A stretch of DNA of 64,000 nt, taken from contig CAZMGV010000021.1 of NCBI GenBank assembly GCA_964565925.1, forward strand, positions 1-64,000. Direction: 5' to 3'. The stretch's first letter is position 1. The number at the start of each line of letters is the position of its first letter. Positions 1 through 7,981 of this stretch are shown here, piece after piece. The notes under the pieces are model-generated. The model worked only from the letters and a program-made list of their open reading frames with translations. It was not told the origin of the DNA and ran no database searches. The position numbers and the translations under genes were made by a program. This stretch comes from CAZMGV01 sp964565925. Its GTDB lineage: Bacteria > JAGRBM01 > JAHCIT01.

Positions 1-800
1 CCCCGGAGGCGGCGGATTTCCTGTATGAACCTGGCGACCGCGAGCGGATCGAGCAACTGGCGAGCCGCTTTGCCCATACTCCAGAACTCCCCGACGACAC
101 TCTGCTGCTGATCGGCTGGATGGAGGTGAGCGGCTACGCCGAGCCGGTATCCTCTCCATGGCCCGTTTCCTCGCCTGAAGATATTGAGACGGTCAAACGG
201 CTGACGGTCTCGATTACGGCCGAGCCCGTAGTCATTCTTTCCGTCCGGCACCTTGACCAGCTTTCCCTCAGGGCACTGTCCGCTGCCGTCCGGCGAAGCT
301 TTGTTTTCTCAGCCGAACTGATCGCGAAACTGGATGGCGGCCGCGAAGAGGCGGTCCGGCTGCTCAAGGAAGAACGAAATCTGAGGGACGTGCTCATCGT
401 TATCAGGCTGCCTGAGCAGGCCCGCGCCGAACATCTGGAAACCGCGGTGTCCGCCTGTGTCTCGGACGGCGCAAAGCTCCTGCTCGTCACACCGATGGAC
501 CGGAATGACCTGCTCGGTTGCGGTCTGTTCAGCGGAACGGACATCAACCTGCAGGAAGCTCCCCTCTATGTCCTGGACAACCCTTTGCAGCGGGTTTCGG
601 CCATATCGGTCCGCCTCGACCTCATCCTTTCCCAGCTTGAAGCCAGCTACGGCACGTCCTTCCGTCTCACGCCGGAAGAAAGGCTCTCGTTCTGCCGCCG
701 GCAGTGGCGCTCCTTGCAGGAACTGGAATTCGAACTGGAAAAACATCTGCTCACGGCCCGTTTCGCCTCTTCGGCGGGACAGAAAGGAATACTCGTATGA
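1..800 (+). CDS. Unknown protein, 5'-truncated by window edge
   Basis: The reading frame is open from base 3, so the true start lies before the window; the first in-window ATG (120) is probably internal. The visible part is about 265 residues, mixed alpha/beta with no membrane segment or signal. The C-terminal 60 residues are rich in Glu, Arg and Leu and probably helical. I recognise no family. Its stop overlaps the start of the following XRE regulator (ATGA at 797-800), so the two are translationally coupled and probably one operon. Its position in the integrative element suggests an accessory or regulatory role, but that is inference only. Confidence 0.6.
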   Translation, partial: PEAADFLYEPGDRERIEQLASRFAHTPELPDDTLLLIGWMEVSGYAEPVSSPWPVSSPEDIETVKRLTVSITAEPVVILSVRHLDQLSLRALSAAVRRSFVFSAELIAKLDGGREEAVRLLKEERNLRDVLIVIRLPEQARAEHLETAVSACVSDGAKLLLVTPMDRNDLLGCGLFSGTDINLQEAPLYVLDNPLQRVSAISVRLDLILSQLEASYGTSFRLTPEERLSFCRRQWRSLQELEFELEKHLLTARFASSAGQKGILV

Positions 801-1237
801 CCCCGGCACAAGGAGAAAAAATCCATCAGCTCCGGATGAAACTCGGACTCACCCCCCAGCAGTTCGGGCGCACGGTTGGAGCGACGGCGGTAGTCGTGGC
901 TAAATGGGAATCCGGGATATCCGAGCCCGGCTGGCAGGAACTCAGCCGCATGAAACGCGCCTACGATGTTGATCTCAACTGGCTGCTGGACAGCGGGAAC
1001 TCCAGACGAGACTATCTTCAAGATACGGTCGTCCGCGACGGTAGGCTGCTTGAAACCCCCGGGAAAAGCGGCCGGGACGCCGAGCAGAAACTGATCTGCG
1101 ACTATCGCAAGCTGAACGAAATCGACAGGAGCTTCATCCGGATGGTCCTGGACATGGTCGGGAAAACACCCAAATCAACAGCAATTGAGAGCTTGGCTTC
1201 AAGATCACGCCGGAGCCAGTCCGGCGCCGCCATTTGA
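797..1237 (+). CDS. XRE-family helix-turn-helix regulator
   Basis: This 146-aa protein opens with a Cro/C1-type HTH (about residues 8-62): a helix with KIHQLRMKLGLT, the turn segment QQFGRTVGATAVVVAKWESG, then SRMKRAYDVDLNWLLD, a signature end of HTH_3 domains in phage and element repressors. The remaining 80 residues are charged with no recognised domain. The start at 797 is chosen because it overlaps the upstream stop as ATGA and places the HTH at the N-terminus, the normal arrangement. It is probably a transcriptional regulator of the integrative element. Its DNA target is not visible. Confidence 0.85.
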   Translation: MTPAQGEKIHQLRMKLGLTPQQFGRTVGATAVVVAKWESGISEPGWQELSRMKRAYDVDLNWLLDSGNSRRDYLQDTVVRDGRLLETPGKSGRDAEQKLICDYRKLNEIDRSFIRMVLDMVGKTPKSTAIESLASRSRRSQSGAAI

Positions 1238-1857
1238 GCACCGCGTCCCTGGCCTTGAGTCCCGGCAAATTGTCTCTATAACGGCTTAGCCCAACGATCC
1301 CGGTCTCCTCGGTGGCCGCCTCGCAGGTGTTTTTCTGGCTTCGCCCCGCGTACGTCACCCGCAGTTTGCAGGAGCGCGCACGGCTGACTGAAAAAGCGGT
1401 GCGGGTCGCGCGCGGTTCCATGTGTCGTTCGAGCGCGGCCAAAGGGGCGGTCCAGGTGCCGGCAAGCATGTCGAAGAGCGCGGTCCGCGCGCGGTGATTC
1501 CGTCAAAATCGGCGGCCGAACAGCCTTCACCTGCCGTATCACCCTGTAAATCCCGTCCGTTTCTTCCGTAACCGGTCTGAGTGAATGGGCTTTCCAGGTC
1601 ATTCCCGTGTGATCACGTCCGGCCCATCTTCATTCAAATGGGCCATCGATATCCTGACTTCATGCAGTCTGCCGTTTTCATAAAAAGATCATTGTTGAGC
1701 AAACCCGAAGGCATCACATTCGATACGGGAAAGAACCGGTGTTCCGGATGCAGGGAACTTCATGCCGGAAAAGTTGGCAAAAGATTCCGGACAATTGGCC
1801 ATTTTATTTCCCTCCCCTCTGGCTGCATCTTTCAAGCGTGGAAAGGAGTTGTCACCC
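1238..1857. other. 620-bp stretch without a convincing gene
   Basis: Short open frames exist on both strands (for example 1276-1602 minus and 1581-2006 plus), but none has a good ribosome binding site, recognisable domain or plausible amino acid composition. No hairpin terminator, tRNA or direct repeat stood out by eye. In a compact element this could be a regulatory or origin-like region or a decayed gene. Confidence 0.4.
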
Positions 1858-2136
1858 ATGGACCCAGGCTCCGCCGAGAAACCTCCGCAGCTCTCTCCGC
1901 TCGCCCAGGCGATTCACTCCCGCCTCCGGCAGCACTCCGCCGTCATCCCCGCCGCGTCGAGCTTTATCCACGAAATCCGAGAGATGGTCGAAGCGAGGGG
2001 CTATGAAATCTCCGGCGAAGAGATCGGCCTCGCCTTCAACGAGCTGGTCCGGGCCGGCCTCGCCCGCATCAAGGTCCGAAAGGACTACATGGGGCTCGTG
2101 CCGCTTAACCGGTTCCGGGGCGTGAAGTTCGAATAG
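1858..2136 (+). CDS. Small winged-helix-like protein
   Basis: A 92-aa protein. The ATG at 1858 is preceded by AAAGGAG at a suitable distance, which argues against the longer frame starting at 1762. Residues 20-75 look like a winged helix: a helix around FIHEIREMVEARGY, then ISGEEIGLAFNELVRAGLARIKV, which reads as a recognition helix followed by a strand ending in LVPLNRF. No exact family recognised. It sits just upstream of the excisionase-like gene and integrase, so it is probably a DNA-binding control protein of the element. Function is inference. Confidence 0.6.
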   Translation: MDPGSAEKPPQLSPLAQAIHSRLRQHSAVIPAASSFIHEIREMVEARGYEISGEEIGLAFNELVRAGLARIKVRKDYMGLVPLNRFRGVKFE

Positions 2137-2178
2137 CTCCAACAACACCCAACACATATCCCCAAAAGGACAAATCTC

Positions 2179-2397
2179 ATGAACAACAATTCCCTCAAAC
2201 TGGTGGATGCCGGGCTCGTCCGGATCGACGAATGCTGCCGCTTCCTCGGTATCAGCCGCTCAAGCCTTTATCTGATCATGGACGCCGGGAAACTCCCCTA
2301 CGTCAAGATCGGACGTTCACGGCGGGTTCCGCAGCAGGCGATGAAAGAGTTCGCGGCGAGCAGGATAGTGGGCTCCGGCGATTCGCACCTCACCTGA
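2179..2397 (+). CDS. AlpA/excisionase-type HTH protein
   Basis: A 72-aa protein with the MerR-like HTH_17 layout: VRIDECCRFLGISRSSLYLIM followed by KLPYVKIGRSRRVP and an acidic/Arg tail. This is the classic small excisionase fold (first helix plus the LP-KIGR-RR-P wing). It lies 64 bp upstream of the tyrosine integrase in the same orientation. Known members either direct excision (Xis/RDF) or activate integrase (AlpA). Which applies cannot be told from sequence. The start is preceded by an AAAGGA-type site. Confidence 0.85.
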   Translation: MNNNSLKLVDAGLVRIDECCRFLGISRSSLYLIMDAGKLPYVKIGRSRRVPQQAMKEFAASRIVGSGDSHLT

Positions 2398-2461
2398 AGG
2401 TGAGTTATCGTGGGCGGTTAACCTGACCGGGAAAAGTTCCCGACAACTACGGAGTCCAATC

Positions 2462-3838
2462 ATGGCAAGGCGTCGCGGTAACGGCGAAGGATCGATCTTC
2501 CAGCGGGCGGACGGCCGTTGGTGCGTCACACTGCCCCTTGGATACAACGACACGGGGAAGCGGCAGCGGCGAACCGTGTACAGCCGAACCAAGGCGGAGG
2601 CACTTCAGCAACTGCTGGAGGCCCAGAACCGGGCAGTTTCGGGCAAGCTCATGGCGCCGTCGCAGATGACGGTTTACGACTATCTTAAGACCTGGATCGA
2701 GGACACCGTCCGGACCTCCTCGGAGAAGTCCACTTACGCCCTGTACGAAGTCATCGTCCGGACCAAGATCAATCCCACCATCGGCGGCCTGCGGATCAGC
2801 AAGGTTGAACCGCTGCATATCCAGCGGATGCTCTCGGCGCTGGACAAGCAGGGCGCAACGGCGCGAACCCGGCAGGTCGTTCTTCAGGTCGCCAAGCGGG
2901 CGTTCCGGGATGCCGTACGGATGCGGATCATTCCCTACAACCCGGCCTCGGAGATCGAACGGCCCAAGCACCGCACGAGGGAGATGAGCGTCCTGACGTT
3001 CGAGCAGGTCGCAAAGCTGCTGGAGACGGTCCGTAACGACCGGCTGTTCGCCCTTTACGTTCTGGCCGTCACCACCGGGATGCGGCAGGGAGAACTTCTG
3101 GGACTGCAGTGGCAGGACATCGACTTCATCGACGGTTCCCTTCGCGTCGTCCGCCAGCTTGGCGATGTTCGCGGGGAGCTTTACTTCACTGAGCCCAAGA
3201 CCAAGCGCGGGAAGCGGTACATCTCGCTCCCGCAGGTGGCCGTAGCGGCGCTGCGCGAACACCTGATGGACCTGGGCCGGGAGCCGAAGCCGAGCGAAAT
3301 CGTTTTTACAGACACGCACGGAGGTCCGATCCGCCGGAGCAGCCTGCGGCGGAACTGGTTCCACCCGGCATTGAAGCGGGCCGAGTTGCCCATGATCCGG
3401 TTCCACGATCTCCGGCACACCGCCGCGACGCTTCTGCTGGCGCAAAACCTGAACCCCAAGATCGTTCAGGAGCGGCTCGGCCACACGCAGATCGCCACGA
3501 CGATCGACATCTACGGACATGTAATTCCGTCGATGCAGAAGGAGGCTTCCGACCGACTTGATCACCTCTTCGCCGGAGAGAAAACGCAATATTGGCTACA
3601 AAATGGCTACAGTAAGCGTGGAAAACCGGCTCCCCCGGAGGGGGCGGGCCCCGTAAGTCAGCGTAATCATGGAGGGGGATTTGGTCGGGCTGGAGGGATT
3701 CGAACCCTCGACCTCTTGCTCCCGAAACAAGCGCGCTACCAACTGCGCTACAGCCCGTTCGAATTCTGTTCAGACCGGCCGGAGAACCCGGCGCGGTGCC
3801 CTCAAAGCGGCCCTGCCGCTACGCGGCCAGCCCTTTGA
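2462..3838 (+). CDS. Tyrosine site-specific integrase, reading through the tRNA-Pro gene
   Basis: A phage-type tyrosine recombinase. The N-terminus has an AP2-like arm-binding segment (MARRRGNGEGSIF), then a SAM-like core-binding domain (about 60-160) and a catalytic domain (about 175-370). The catalytic set is visible: Arg in TGMRQGE, Lys in EPKTKRGKR, HDLRHT, GHTQIATT and the nucleophile Tyr in DIYGHV. Families of this kind end soon after the Tyr. Here no stop occurs until 3838, so the last 80 or so residues run antisense through tRNA-Pro and 20 bp into the rpe 3' end. In the excised circle the C-terminus would differ. Catalyses integration and excision at the tRNA. Confidence 0.93.
   Translation: MARRRGNGEGSIFQRADGRWCVTLPLGYNDTGKRQRRTVYSRTKAEALQQLLEAQNRAVSGKLMAPSQMTVYDYLKTWIEDTVRTSSEKSTYALYEVIVRTKINPTIGGLRISKVEPLHIQRMLSALDKQGATARTRQVVLQVAKRAFRDAVRMRIIPYNPASEIERPKHRTREMSVLTFEQVAKLLETVRNDRLFALYVLAVTTGMRQGELLGLQWQDIDFIDGSLRVVRQLGDVRGELYFTEPKTKRGKRYISLPQVAVAALREHLMDLGREPKPSEIVFTDTHGGPIRRSSLRRNWFHPALKRAELPMIRFHDLRHTAATLLLAQNLNPKIVQERLGHTQIATTIDIYGHVIPSMQKEASDRLDHLFAGEKTQYWLQNGYSKRGKPAPPEGAGPVSQRNHGGGFGRAGGIRTLDLLLPKQARYQLRYSPFEFCSDRPENPARCPQSGPAATRPAL
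3682..3757 (-). tRNA. tRNA-Pro (anticodon CGG)
   Basis: A cloverleaf folds on the minus strand: acceptor CGGGCTG/CAGCCCG, D stem GCGC/GCGC, anticodon stem CTTGT/GCAAG with loop TTCGGGA (anticodon CGG), T arm GAGGG-TTCGAAT-CCCTC, discriminator A and an encoded CCA (3682-3684). Length 76 nt with CCA. It decodes the proline codon CCG. Its 3' end points at the integrase, and the integrase frame runs antisense through the whole gene. Confidence 0.95.
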
Positions 3839-4484
3839 GGCGGCGGATCGTAGACGAATAATCCTGACTTTCAAATACCGCAGAGCCCGCCACGATAATA
3901 TCCACATCATCTGCGCAAACTTCGTCCACATTGGCCGTTTTAATGCCCCCGTCGACCTCGAGTTCGACGGCCGGATTATGGCTGGCGATCAGGCGGCGGC
4001 ACTCCCGGATCTTGGCCGTCACCGACGGGATATACGCCTGGCCCCCGAAACCGGGGTTCACCGACATCAGCAGAATCATGCCGATATCGCCCCAGACCTG
4101 CTCCAGAGCGGAAAGCGGGGTGGCGGGGTTCAGCACCACGGCCGGCATGACTCCCAGCGATTTAATGAGCTGAAGCGTCCGGTGCAGGTGAGGGGTGTTT
4201 TCCACATGTACGCTGATCCGGCTGGCACCCGCCTTGGCGAACTCCGGAATATATTTATCCGGGTTCTCGATCATCAGGTGGGCGTCGAGCGGCAGCTTCG
4301 TCACCTTGCGGACGGCGGCCAGCACCAGCGGCCCCACGGTAATATTGGGCACAAAGTGGCCGTCCATCACGTCGAAATGGATCAAATCGGCCCCGGCGGC
4401 CTCGACCGCACGCACTTCATCACCCAGCCGGGTAAAGTCGGCCGACAGAAGGCTCGGGGCAATTTTGCGGGTTCGCTTCGCCAT
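3819..4484 (-). CDS. rpe: Ribulose-phosphate 3-epimerase
   Basis: Interconverts ribulose 5-phosphate and xylulose 5-phosphate in the pentose phosphate and Calvin pathways. A TIM barrel of 221 aa, normal length for Rpe. Signatures visible: APSLLSADF at the N-terminus, HFDVMDGHFVPN with the metal/catalytic His and Asp, LDAHLMIENPD, SVNPGFGGQAYIP for phosphate binding, and ELEVDGGIK with the second catalytic Asp, then VAGSAVF. The ATG at 4484 follows AAAGGA at about 10 nt and is preferred to the TTG nine bases upstream. Monocistronic here. Its 3' end overlaps the tail of the integrase frame by 20 bp on the opposite strand. Confidence 0.96.
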   Translation of the reverse strand: MAKRTRKIAPSLLSADFTRLGDEVRAVEAAGADLIHFDVMDGHFVPNITVGPLVLAAVRKVTKLPLDAHLMIENPDKYIPEFAKAGASRISVHVENTPHLHRTLQLIKSLGVMPAVVLNPATPLSALEQVWGDIGMILLMSVNPGFGGQAYIPSVTAKIRECRRLIASHNPAVELEVDGGIKTANVDEVCADDVDIIVAGSAVFESQDYSSTIRRLKGLAA

Positions 4485-4550
4485 AGGCACCAAGTCCTTT
4501 AATTTGCGGCCGCCTTCCGTTCAAGGCCGTCTGTGCTAACTAATCCCGGC

Positions 4551-5411
4551 ATGAAGGATTTCGTCTCCCGGCACTGGTTTACCCTCCTGATCGCCGCCTT
4601 TGCGGGTCTGGCGGCCGTCAATAACCTGTTTCCGCCGCCTGAACCGGTCCGCAACCAGCCCGACTGGCCTCCCCCGCCCCGCCGGGCGTCGATGATGACC
4701 GGTCCCTGCACCGAATGGCGCTCCACGATCGTCACCGGAGCGGTCCCGGAACCGGGCAAACCGTTTGCAGACGCGCTGGCCGGGCAGTTCGAAAAAGCCG
4801 CCATTATCGGGGAAAACGACCCGGCTGCCGGCGGGAAAATGTCCCGTGAAGCCACCGGGATCGGGATCGCAGTCGAATTCGTGGCTGCCGGTGAAAACTC
4901 AAAACGCGGAGTGCTTGAAGCCACCCTGTTCGACCTGTGCCGGCTGGTGCTCCTGGATCACTCGTCCACCGAGGTTGCCGACGGGGTTTCACCCGAAGGT
5001 GCCGCCGCCGCCGTGCGGGCCGATCTGGATCAGCTGCTGCCCAAATCCTACCGGGCCCCGGTGGTGGAGATCGGTGCTTACGCGACTCTGGACGGCGCTC
5101 CGGCACTGCTGGCCGACCGGTTCCGCGACTCGTTCCGGGACCGCGCCGCCGCCACCGACGACCTGCTGTTCCGCGAAACCGGCAGCGAAAAGCTGCGGCT
5201 GGAAGGGGCAAAGAAAGTTCACAATCCGACGCTTCCGCCGGATCCGGCCCTGAAGCTGAACATCCGGGTGGGCCGCAAGGCTGAACAATATATCGCGTAT
5301 CTGGACCGCGAGTCGCCCGTACCGGGATCCGAAACGCTGGAAGCGGATTCGATCGAGGCGCTCACCGGCTCGGTCATGGACCGGCTGCACCGGCTCGTCA
5401 TGGCGCACTGA
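4551..5411 (+). CDS. Unknown protein with N-terminal membrane anchor
   Basis: About 286 aa. After a short basic start (MKDFVSRHW) comes one hydrophobic segment (FTLLIAAFAGLAAVNNL), then a Pro-rich linker and a soluble domain, presumably periplasmic. I recognise no family. No catalytic motif stands out and only two Cys are present in the soluble part. The start is uncertain: a GTG at 4533 in the same frame is possible and neither has a strong ribosome binding site. It is divergent from rpe, 66 bp away. Confidence 0.6.
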   Translation: MKDFVSRHWFTLLIAAFAGLAAVNNLFPPPEPVRNQPDWPPPPRRASMMTGPCTEWRSTIVTGAVPEPGKPFADALAGQFEKAAIIGENDPAAGGKMSREATGIGIAVEFVAAGENSKRGVLEATLFDLCRLVLLDHSSTEVADGVSPEGAAAAVRADLDQLLPKSYRAPVVEIGAYATLDGAPALLADRFRDSFRDRAAATDDLLFRETGSEKLRLEGAKKVHNPTLPPDPALKLNIRVGRKAEQYIAYLDRESPVPGSETLEADSIEALTGSVMDRLHRLVMAH

Positions 5412-5450
5412 TACTGTGCGGATAGTCTGCCGGCAGGCCTCAGCCGTCTG

Positions 5451-5888
5451 TCACCCGGCGGGCGGCGGCACGTAGGACGTATCGCGGAACTCGCCGCCCG
5501 TGGCTTCGCAATCATCAGACTCGGTCTGGAAATCGTCGCCGGACGAATAGCCGCTCAGATACAGCAGGCTGCGGATGACCGTCACGCTGGTGCCTGAAAG
5601 AGTCTCGTCCGCCCGCTTCACGCAGGAGTGGGTCGCCGTGTCGGTTCCGCCGCAGATTTCGTCACGGACATAGACACCGCTGACGCCGTCGCACGCGGTT
5701 TCTTCCGACTGATGCAGCTCGTCCCGGTCCGGACCAACGACCTTCACGTTCGTCCGGATTTCCGTGCACAGGTGGCTGGCCGCCCGGGTACAGTTCCCCA
5801 GCAGATAAACCCCGCTGCCGATGTCGTTACAGCCGAACTGGACGGCGACAGCGGCGCCCAGCACCGCCCACCTCAACACACGCGTCAT
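5451..5888 (-). CDS. Putative cysteine-rich lipoprotein A (third gene of overlapping trio)
   Basis: A 145-aa protein with a basic start and hydrophobic core (VLRWAVLGAAVAVQFGC), consistent with a lipoprotein signal although the lipobox QFGC is weak. The mature part holds seven or so further Cys spread through it (GNC, HLC, TAC, EIC, HSC, DDC), suggesting disulphides in the periplasm or at the surface. No family recognised. The ATG at 5888 overlaps the stop of the upstream gene as ATGA, which fixes the start and implies coupled translation in a three-gene operon. Confidence 0.68.
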   Translation of the reverse strand: MTRVLRWAVLGAAVAVQFGCNDIGSGVYLLGNCTRAASHLCTEIRTNVKVVGPDRDELHQSEETACDGVSGVYVRDEICGGTDTATHSCVKRADETLSGTSVTVIRSLLYLSGYSSGDDFQTESDDCEATGGEFRDTSYVPPPAG

Positions 5889-6286
5889 TCGTACCTCAGG
5901 GCTCCGCCCAGTCCGTCGCAATCGGCCTCGATAGCCGCCTTGTCCGCATCATCCCAGTCCGGTGTCTTCCAGACCTTGATCCGGACCAGCCCTGTCGCAG
6001 GAAGCTCGATTTCGCAGACAGCGAAACGGTTCTGCGCCGGACAGGGAAGTATCGGGTCGTAGAGCCCGCCCTTTGAAATGCACTCGGGCTCGAAAGACAT
6101 CTCGCAATCGTTCAGCAGGTCGTCCTCGAGCCCCCGGGGAGCCTCGACCCCTTCGCAGGTCGCGCTCATGAACAGGCGGCAGCTGCAGCCGATCGTCCCC
6201 TTCGGGGCGGAACCGCCGCCACACGAAGCCAGACAAACCAGGCCGCCGGCGATGAACGATATGACTGTCGGAAAAAACAGTTTCAC
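5885..6286 (-). CDS. Putative cysteine-rich lipoprotein B (second gene of overlapping trio)
   Basis: A 133-aa protein. The chosen GTG at 6286 begins a clear lipoprotein signal (KLFFPTVISFIAGGLVCLASC-GGGS) and overlaps the upstream stop as GTGA. Upstream in-frame sequence to 6484 has no signal character and lies inside the neighbouring gene, so it is rejected. The mature region has repeated Cys (GCSC, ATC, NDC, PEC, LPC, VCE, ADC) and the phrase IEADCDGLGG, echoing C-terminal phrases in the two neighbours. Surface or periplasmic location is inferred. Function unknown. Confidence 0.68.
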   Translation of the reverse strand: MKLFFPTVISFIAGGLVCLASCGGGSAPKGTIGCSCRLFMSATCEGVEAPRGLEDDLLNDCEMSFEPECISKGGLYDPILPCPAQNRFAVCEIELPATGLVRIKVWKTPDWDDADKAAIEADCDGLGGALRYE

Positions 6287-6708
6287 GGACAGGTCAGCCC
6301 AGAGGCCGTGAAATCTCCCAGCCCGCTTTCGCAGCTTGCTTTCAGGTTGCACAGGTCTGCGTCGGAGAGGCCGGGATCGTAGTACGATGTGGTGAACACG
6401 ATGTCCGGTTCGGAATAGCTGCAGGAGGCCACCAGACCTTCCGTCGCACAGGTTTCGGCCGGGACCCCGCCGTCCGCGGCGCACTCGTCCTCCATGGCAT
6501 TGATCTCGTCGCCCAGATTAAAGCCGTCGGGAAGCGTCGAGGAGTCAGTATGCCGGAGATCGTAGGCGTACTGCTGGCAGATATAGCCGGTCGTGCAGGA
6601 CGTCTTGGCGGTTCTGGACGGGCCGCTGCCGCACGCCGCCAGCCCGGCGGCCATCAGCGCCGCCGCCAGCAGACGTCCCGCCGTCAGATTGAGTCGTCCC
6701 GGTTTCAT
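6283..6708 (-). CDS. Putative cysteine-rich lipoprotein C (first gene of overlapping trio)
   Basis: A 141-aa protein with a strong lipobox (LLAAALMAAGLAAC-GSG). The start at 6708 (MKPGRL) places the basic n-region directly before the hydrophobic core; an ATG at 6726 is also possible. The mature part carries about nine Cys, with patterns such as TSC-TTGYIC, EDEC-ADGG and ADLC-NLKASC. First gene of the trio 6708-5451 with 4-bp start/stop overlaps. The three proteins share size, signal and Cys density but not obvious overall identity, so they may be fast-evolving paralogues or subunits of one surface complex. Confidence 0.7.
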   Translation of the reverse strand: MKPGRLNLTAGRLLAAALMAAGLAACGSGPSRTAKTSCTTGYICQQYAYDLRHTDSSTLPDGFNLGDEINAMEDECAADGGVPAETCATEGLVASCSYSEPDIVFTTSYYDPGLSDADLCNLKASCESGLGDFTASGLTCP

Positions 6709-6804
6709 GACTTTCAAGAATATCATTCCGGAGGCCGTTGGCCAGATGTCATACCGGAAAGTTTACGTGAGCCCCGTTTGGGCTATTCAGCCGGTGCCGG
6801 GGGC

Positions 6805-7353
6805 TCAGGGAGCGGCCGGCGTCCAGGTCGAATACAGGAGATAGTGATCGGCCGTACCGGTTGCGATCGGTACGAAATTATCGCATCCGGCCTGGGCATC
6901 GTCAGCCGTCAGCCCTGCCCCGTCCGTCACGGTCAGCGAGCCTTCAAAACCGGTGATATCGAGGTCGTCCGTGGTGGTAGGCCCGGTATAGTCCGGATTG
7001 ATCGTGGCCAGAACGTCGCAGGTTCCCAGCACCGTCCCGGTGATGTTCCGGGGGCACTGGAATGTCGGCTCCGCCTGGGAAAAGCCGTTTACCGGGGGGG
7101 CCCCGGCGGGCGGAACCACGAACAGGTTGTTCGGCAGGATATACGCGCAGGCAATGCTCGCCGCCGCCTCGTCGGGTGCCGCAGGCAGCCTTACCCCGGC
7201 GACCGGGTTGTAATCGATGGCGGCATTGATACAGGCGTCGTTATTGGCCGAAACACAGACGACGCTGGCCTGATTTCCGCTTCCGCAGGCGGCCAGACCC
7301 AGAACGAACCCCGCCGCTGTCATGAACACCCTTACCCTGGCTGCTATTTCCAT
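6805..7353 (-). CDS. Putative lipoprotein with Cys-containing mature domain
   Basis: A 182-aa protein with lipoprotein signal VRVFMTAAGFVLGLAAC-GSG. The mature part has five spaced Cys (VVCVS, DACIN, IACAY, FQCPR, GTCDV, GCDNF) and ends in TADHYLLYSTWTPAAP. No family recognised. It lies 96 bp upstream of the overlapping trio in the same direction and may head the same transcription unit. No terminator was seen between them. The start at 7353 is preferred because a second ATG (7323) would remove the charged n-region. Confidence 0.65.
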   Translation of the reverse strand: MEIAARVRVFMTAAGFVLGLAACGSGNQASVVCVSANNDACINAAIDYNPVAGVRLPAAPDEAAASIACAYILPNNLFVVPPAGAPPVNGFSQAEPTFQCPRNITGTVLGTCDVLATINPDYTGPTTTDDLDITGFEGSLTVTDGAGLTADDAQAGCDNFVPIATGTADHYLLYSTWTPAAP

Positions 7354-7504
7354 GGCGTATCCTCAACCGCCGTAATTACCGTCCGGACGGATTTTCCGCA
7401 ATGACATTCGTCAACCGGGGGTTCAGGCGGGGCCCGGACGGGTCGTGAGCGGAGTTTGAGCCCTACCGGGCGGAACCGCTGACGGGGATCCAATACTCAT
7501 AAAT

Positions 7505-7981
7505 TCAGAGCGTGCAATCTGCCGGATCAAGTACGGTGTTGTTCGTAAACAAACCATCCAGGCCTATGCAGGTATCTTGATTATCGGCAAGCAAACATTC
7601 GATATCGTTGTCAGTCGCATCGGTGGCAGCCGATTCACCAATTTCGATGGTCATCGTAATGCCGCCGGTTTCGTCAGCGTATACGCAGACCATGTCGGTC
7701 GCACAGTGGGGGGACCAACCTCCCCCAGCATTTTCGCAAACGGTTTGCGGGGTATCTACGTTCGGGTCAATTTCAGGTGGCATCGTCGTCCCGTAGTCAA
7801 TATTGGTAACGCCACTGCAACTGCCCGATCCATCGGATTCGGAGTCAGTGCAGACACCGAAGTTCCCGGTACTGTCATCTTCCATACCATTGATTTGTAA
7901 ACTAAAGAGATCGCAGGCAGCCACACACAACAGAATACCCCCTACCCCAATCACCATGTGTATTTTCCTGCTCAGAAACAA
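7505..7981 (-). CDS. Cysteine-rich lipoprotein, paralogue of 8289-8753
   Basis: A 158-aa protein with signal MVIGVGGILLCVAAC followed by the mature domain. It shares an ordered set of phrases with the gene at 8289-8753: GVCT, then TNIDYG, then a VCENAGGGW/ICEDAGNTW region, HCATD-VCVY, and GIT-EIG-SA. The two are clearly homologous yet diverged. This copy and its upstream region are visibly AT-richer than the neighbours, and it uses A/T-ending codons more freely, hinting at relaxed selection or a different origin. Function unknown. The conserved Cys pattern suggests a disulphide-stabilised extracytoplasmic domain. Confidence 0.72.
   Translation of the reverse strand: MFLSRKIHMVIGVGGILLCVAACDLFSLQINGMEDDSTGNFGVCTDSESDGSGSCSGVTNIDYGTTMPPEIDPNVDTPQTVCENAGGGWSPHCATDMVCVYADETGGITMTIEIGESAATDATDNDIECLLADNQDTCIGLDGLFTNNTVLDPADCTL

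Larger units (their letters stand above)
1..3757. mobile_element. Right end of an integrative element inserted at tRNA-Pro(CGG)
   Basis: The layout XRE regulator, winged-helix protein, excisionase-like protein, integrase, then tRNA 3' end is the usual end of an integrated prophage or integrative element. The tRNA 3' half facing the integrase is intact, as expected at an att site that regenerates the tRNA. No capsid, conjugation or defence gene is in view, so the element class is unknown, and its left end and second att copy lie outside the window. Housekeeping genes begin immediately to the right (rpe). Confidence 0.7.

Noticed and set aside
1581..2006. 141-codon frame upstream of the winged-helix gene
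   Set aside because: No ribosome binding site, unusual composition, and it overlaps the better supported gene at 1858 in another frame.
2447..3589. A 380-codon open frame antisense to the integrase
   Set aside because: No domain similarity; the opposite strand holds all tyrosine recombinase catalytic residues.
3669..4502. A 277-codon plus-strand frame over tRNA-Pro and rpe
   Set aside because: It translates a tRNA gene antisense and lies opposite a clear Rpe protein.
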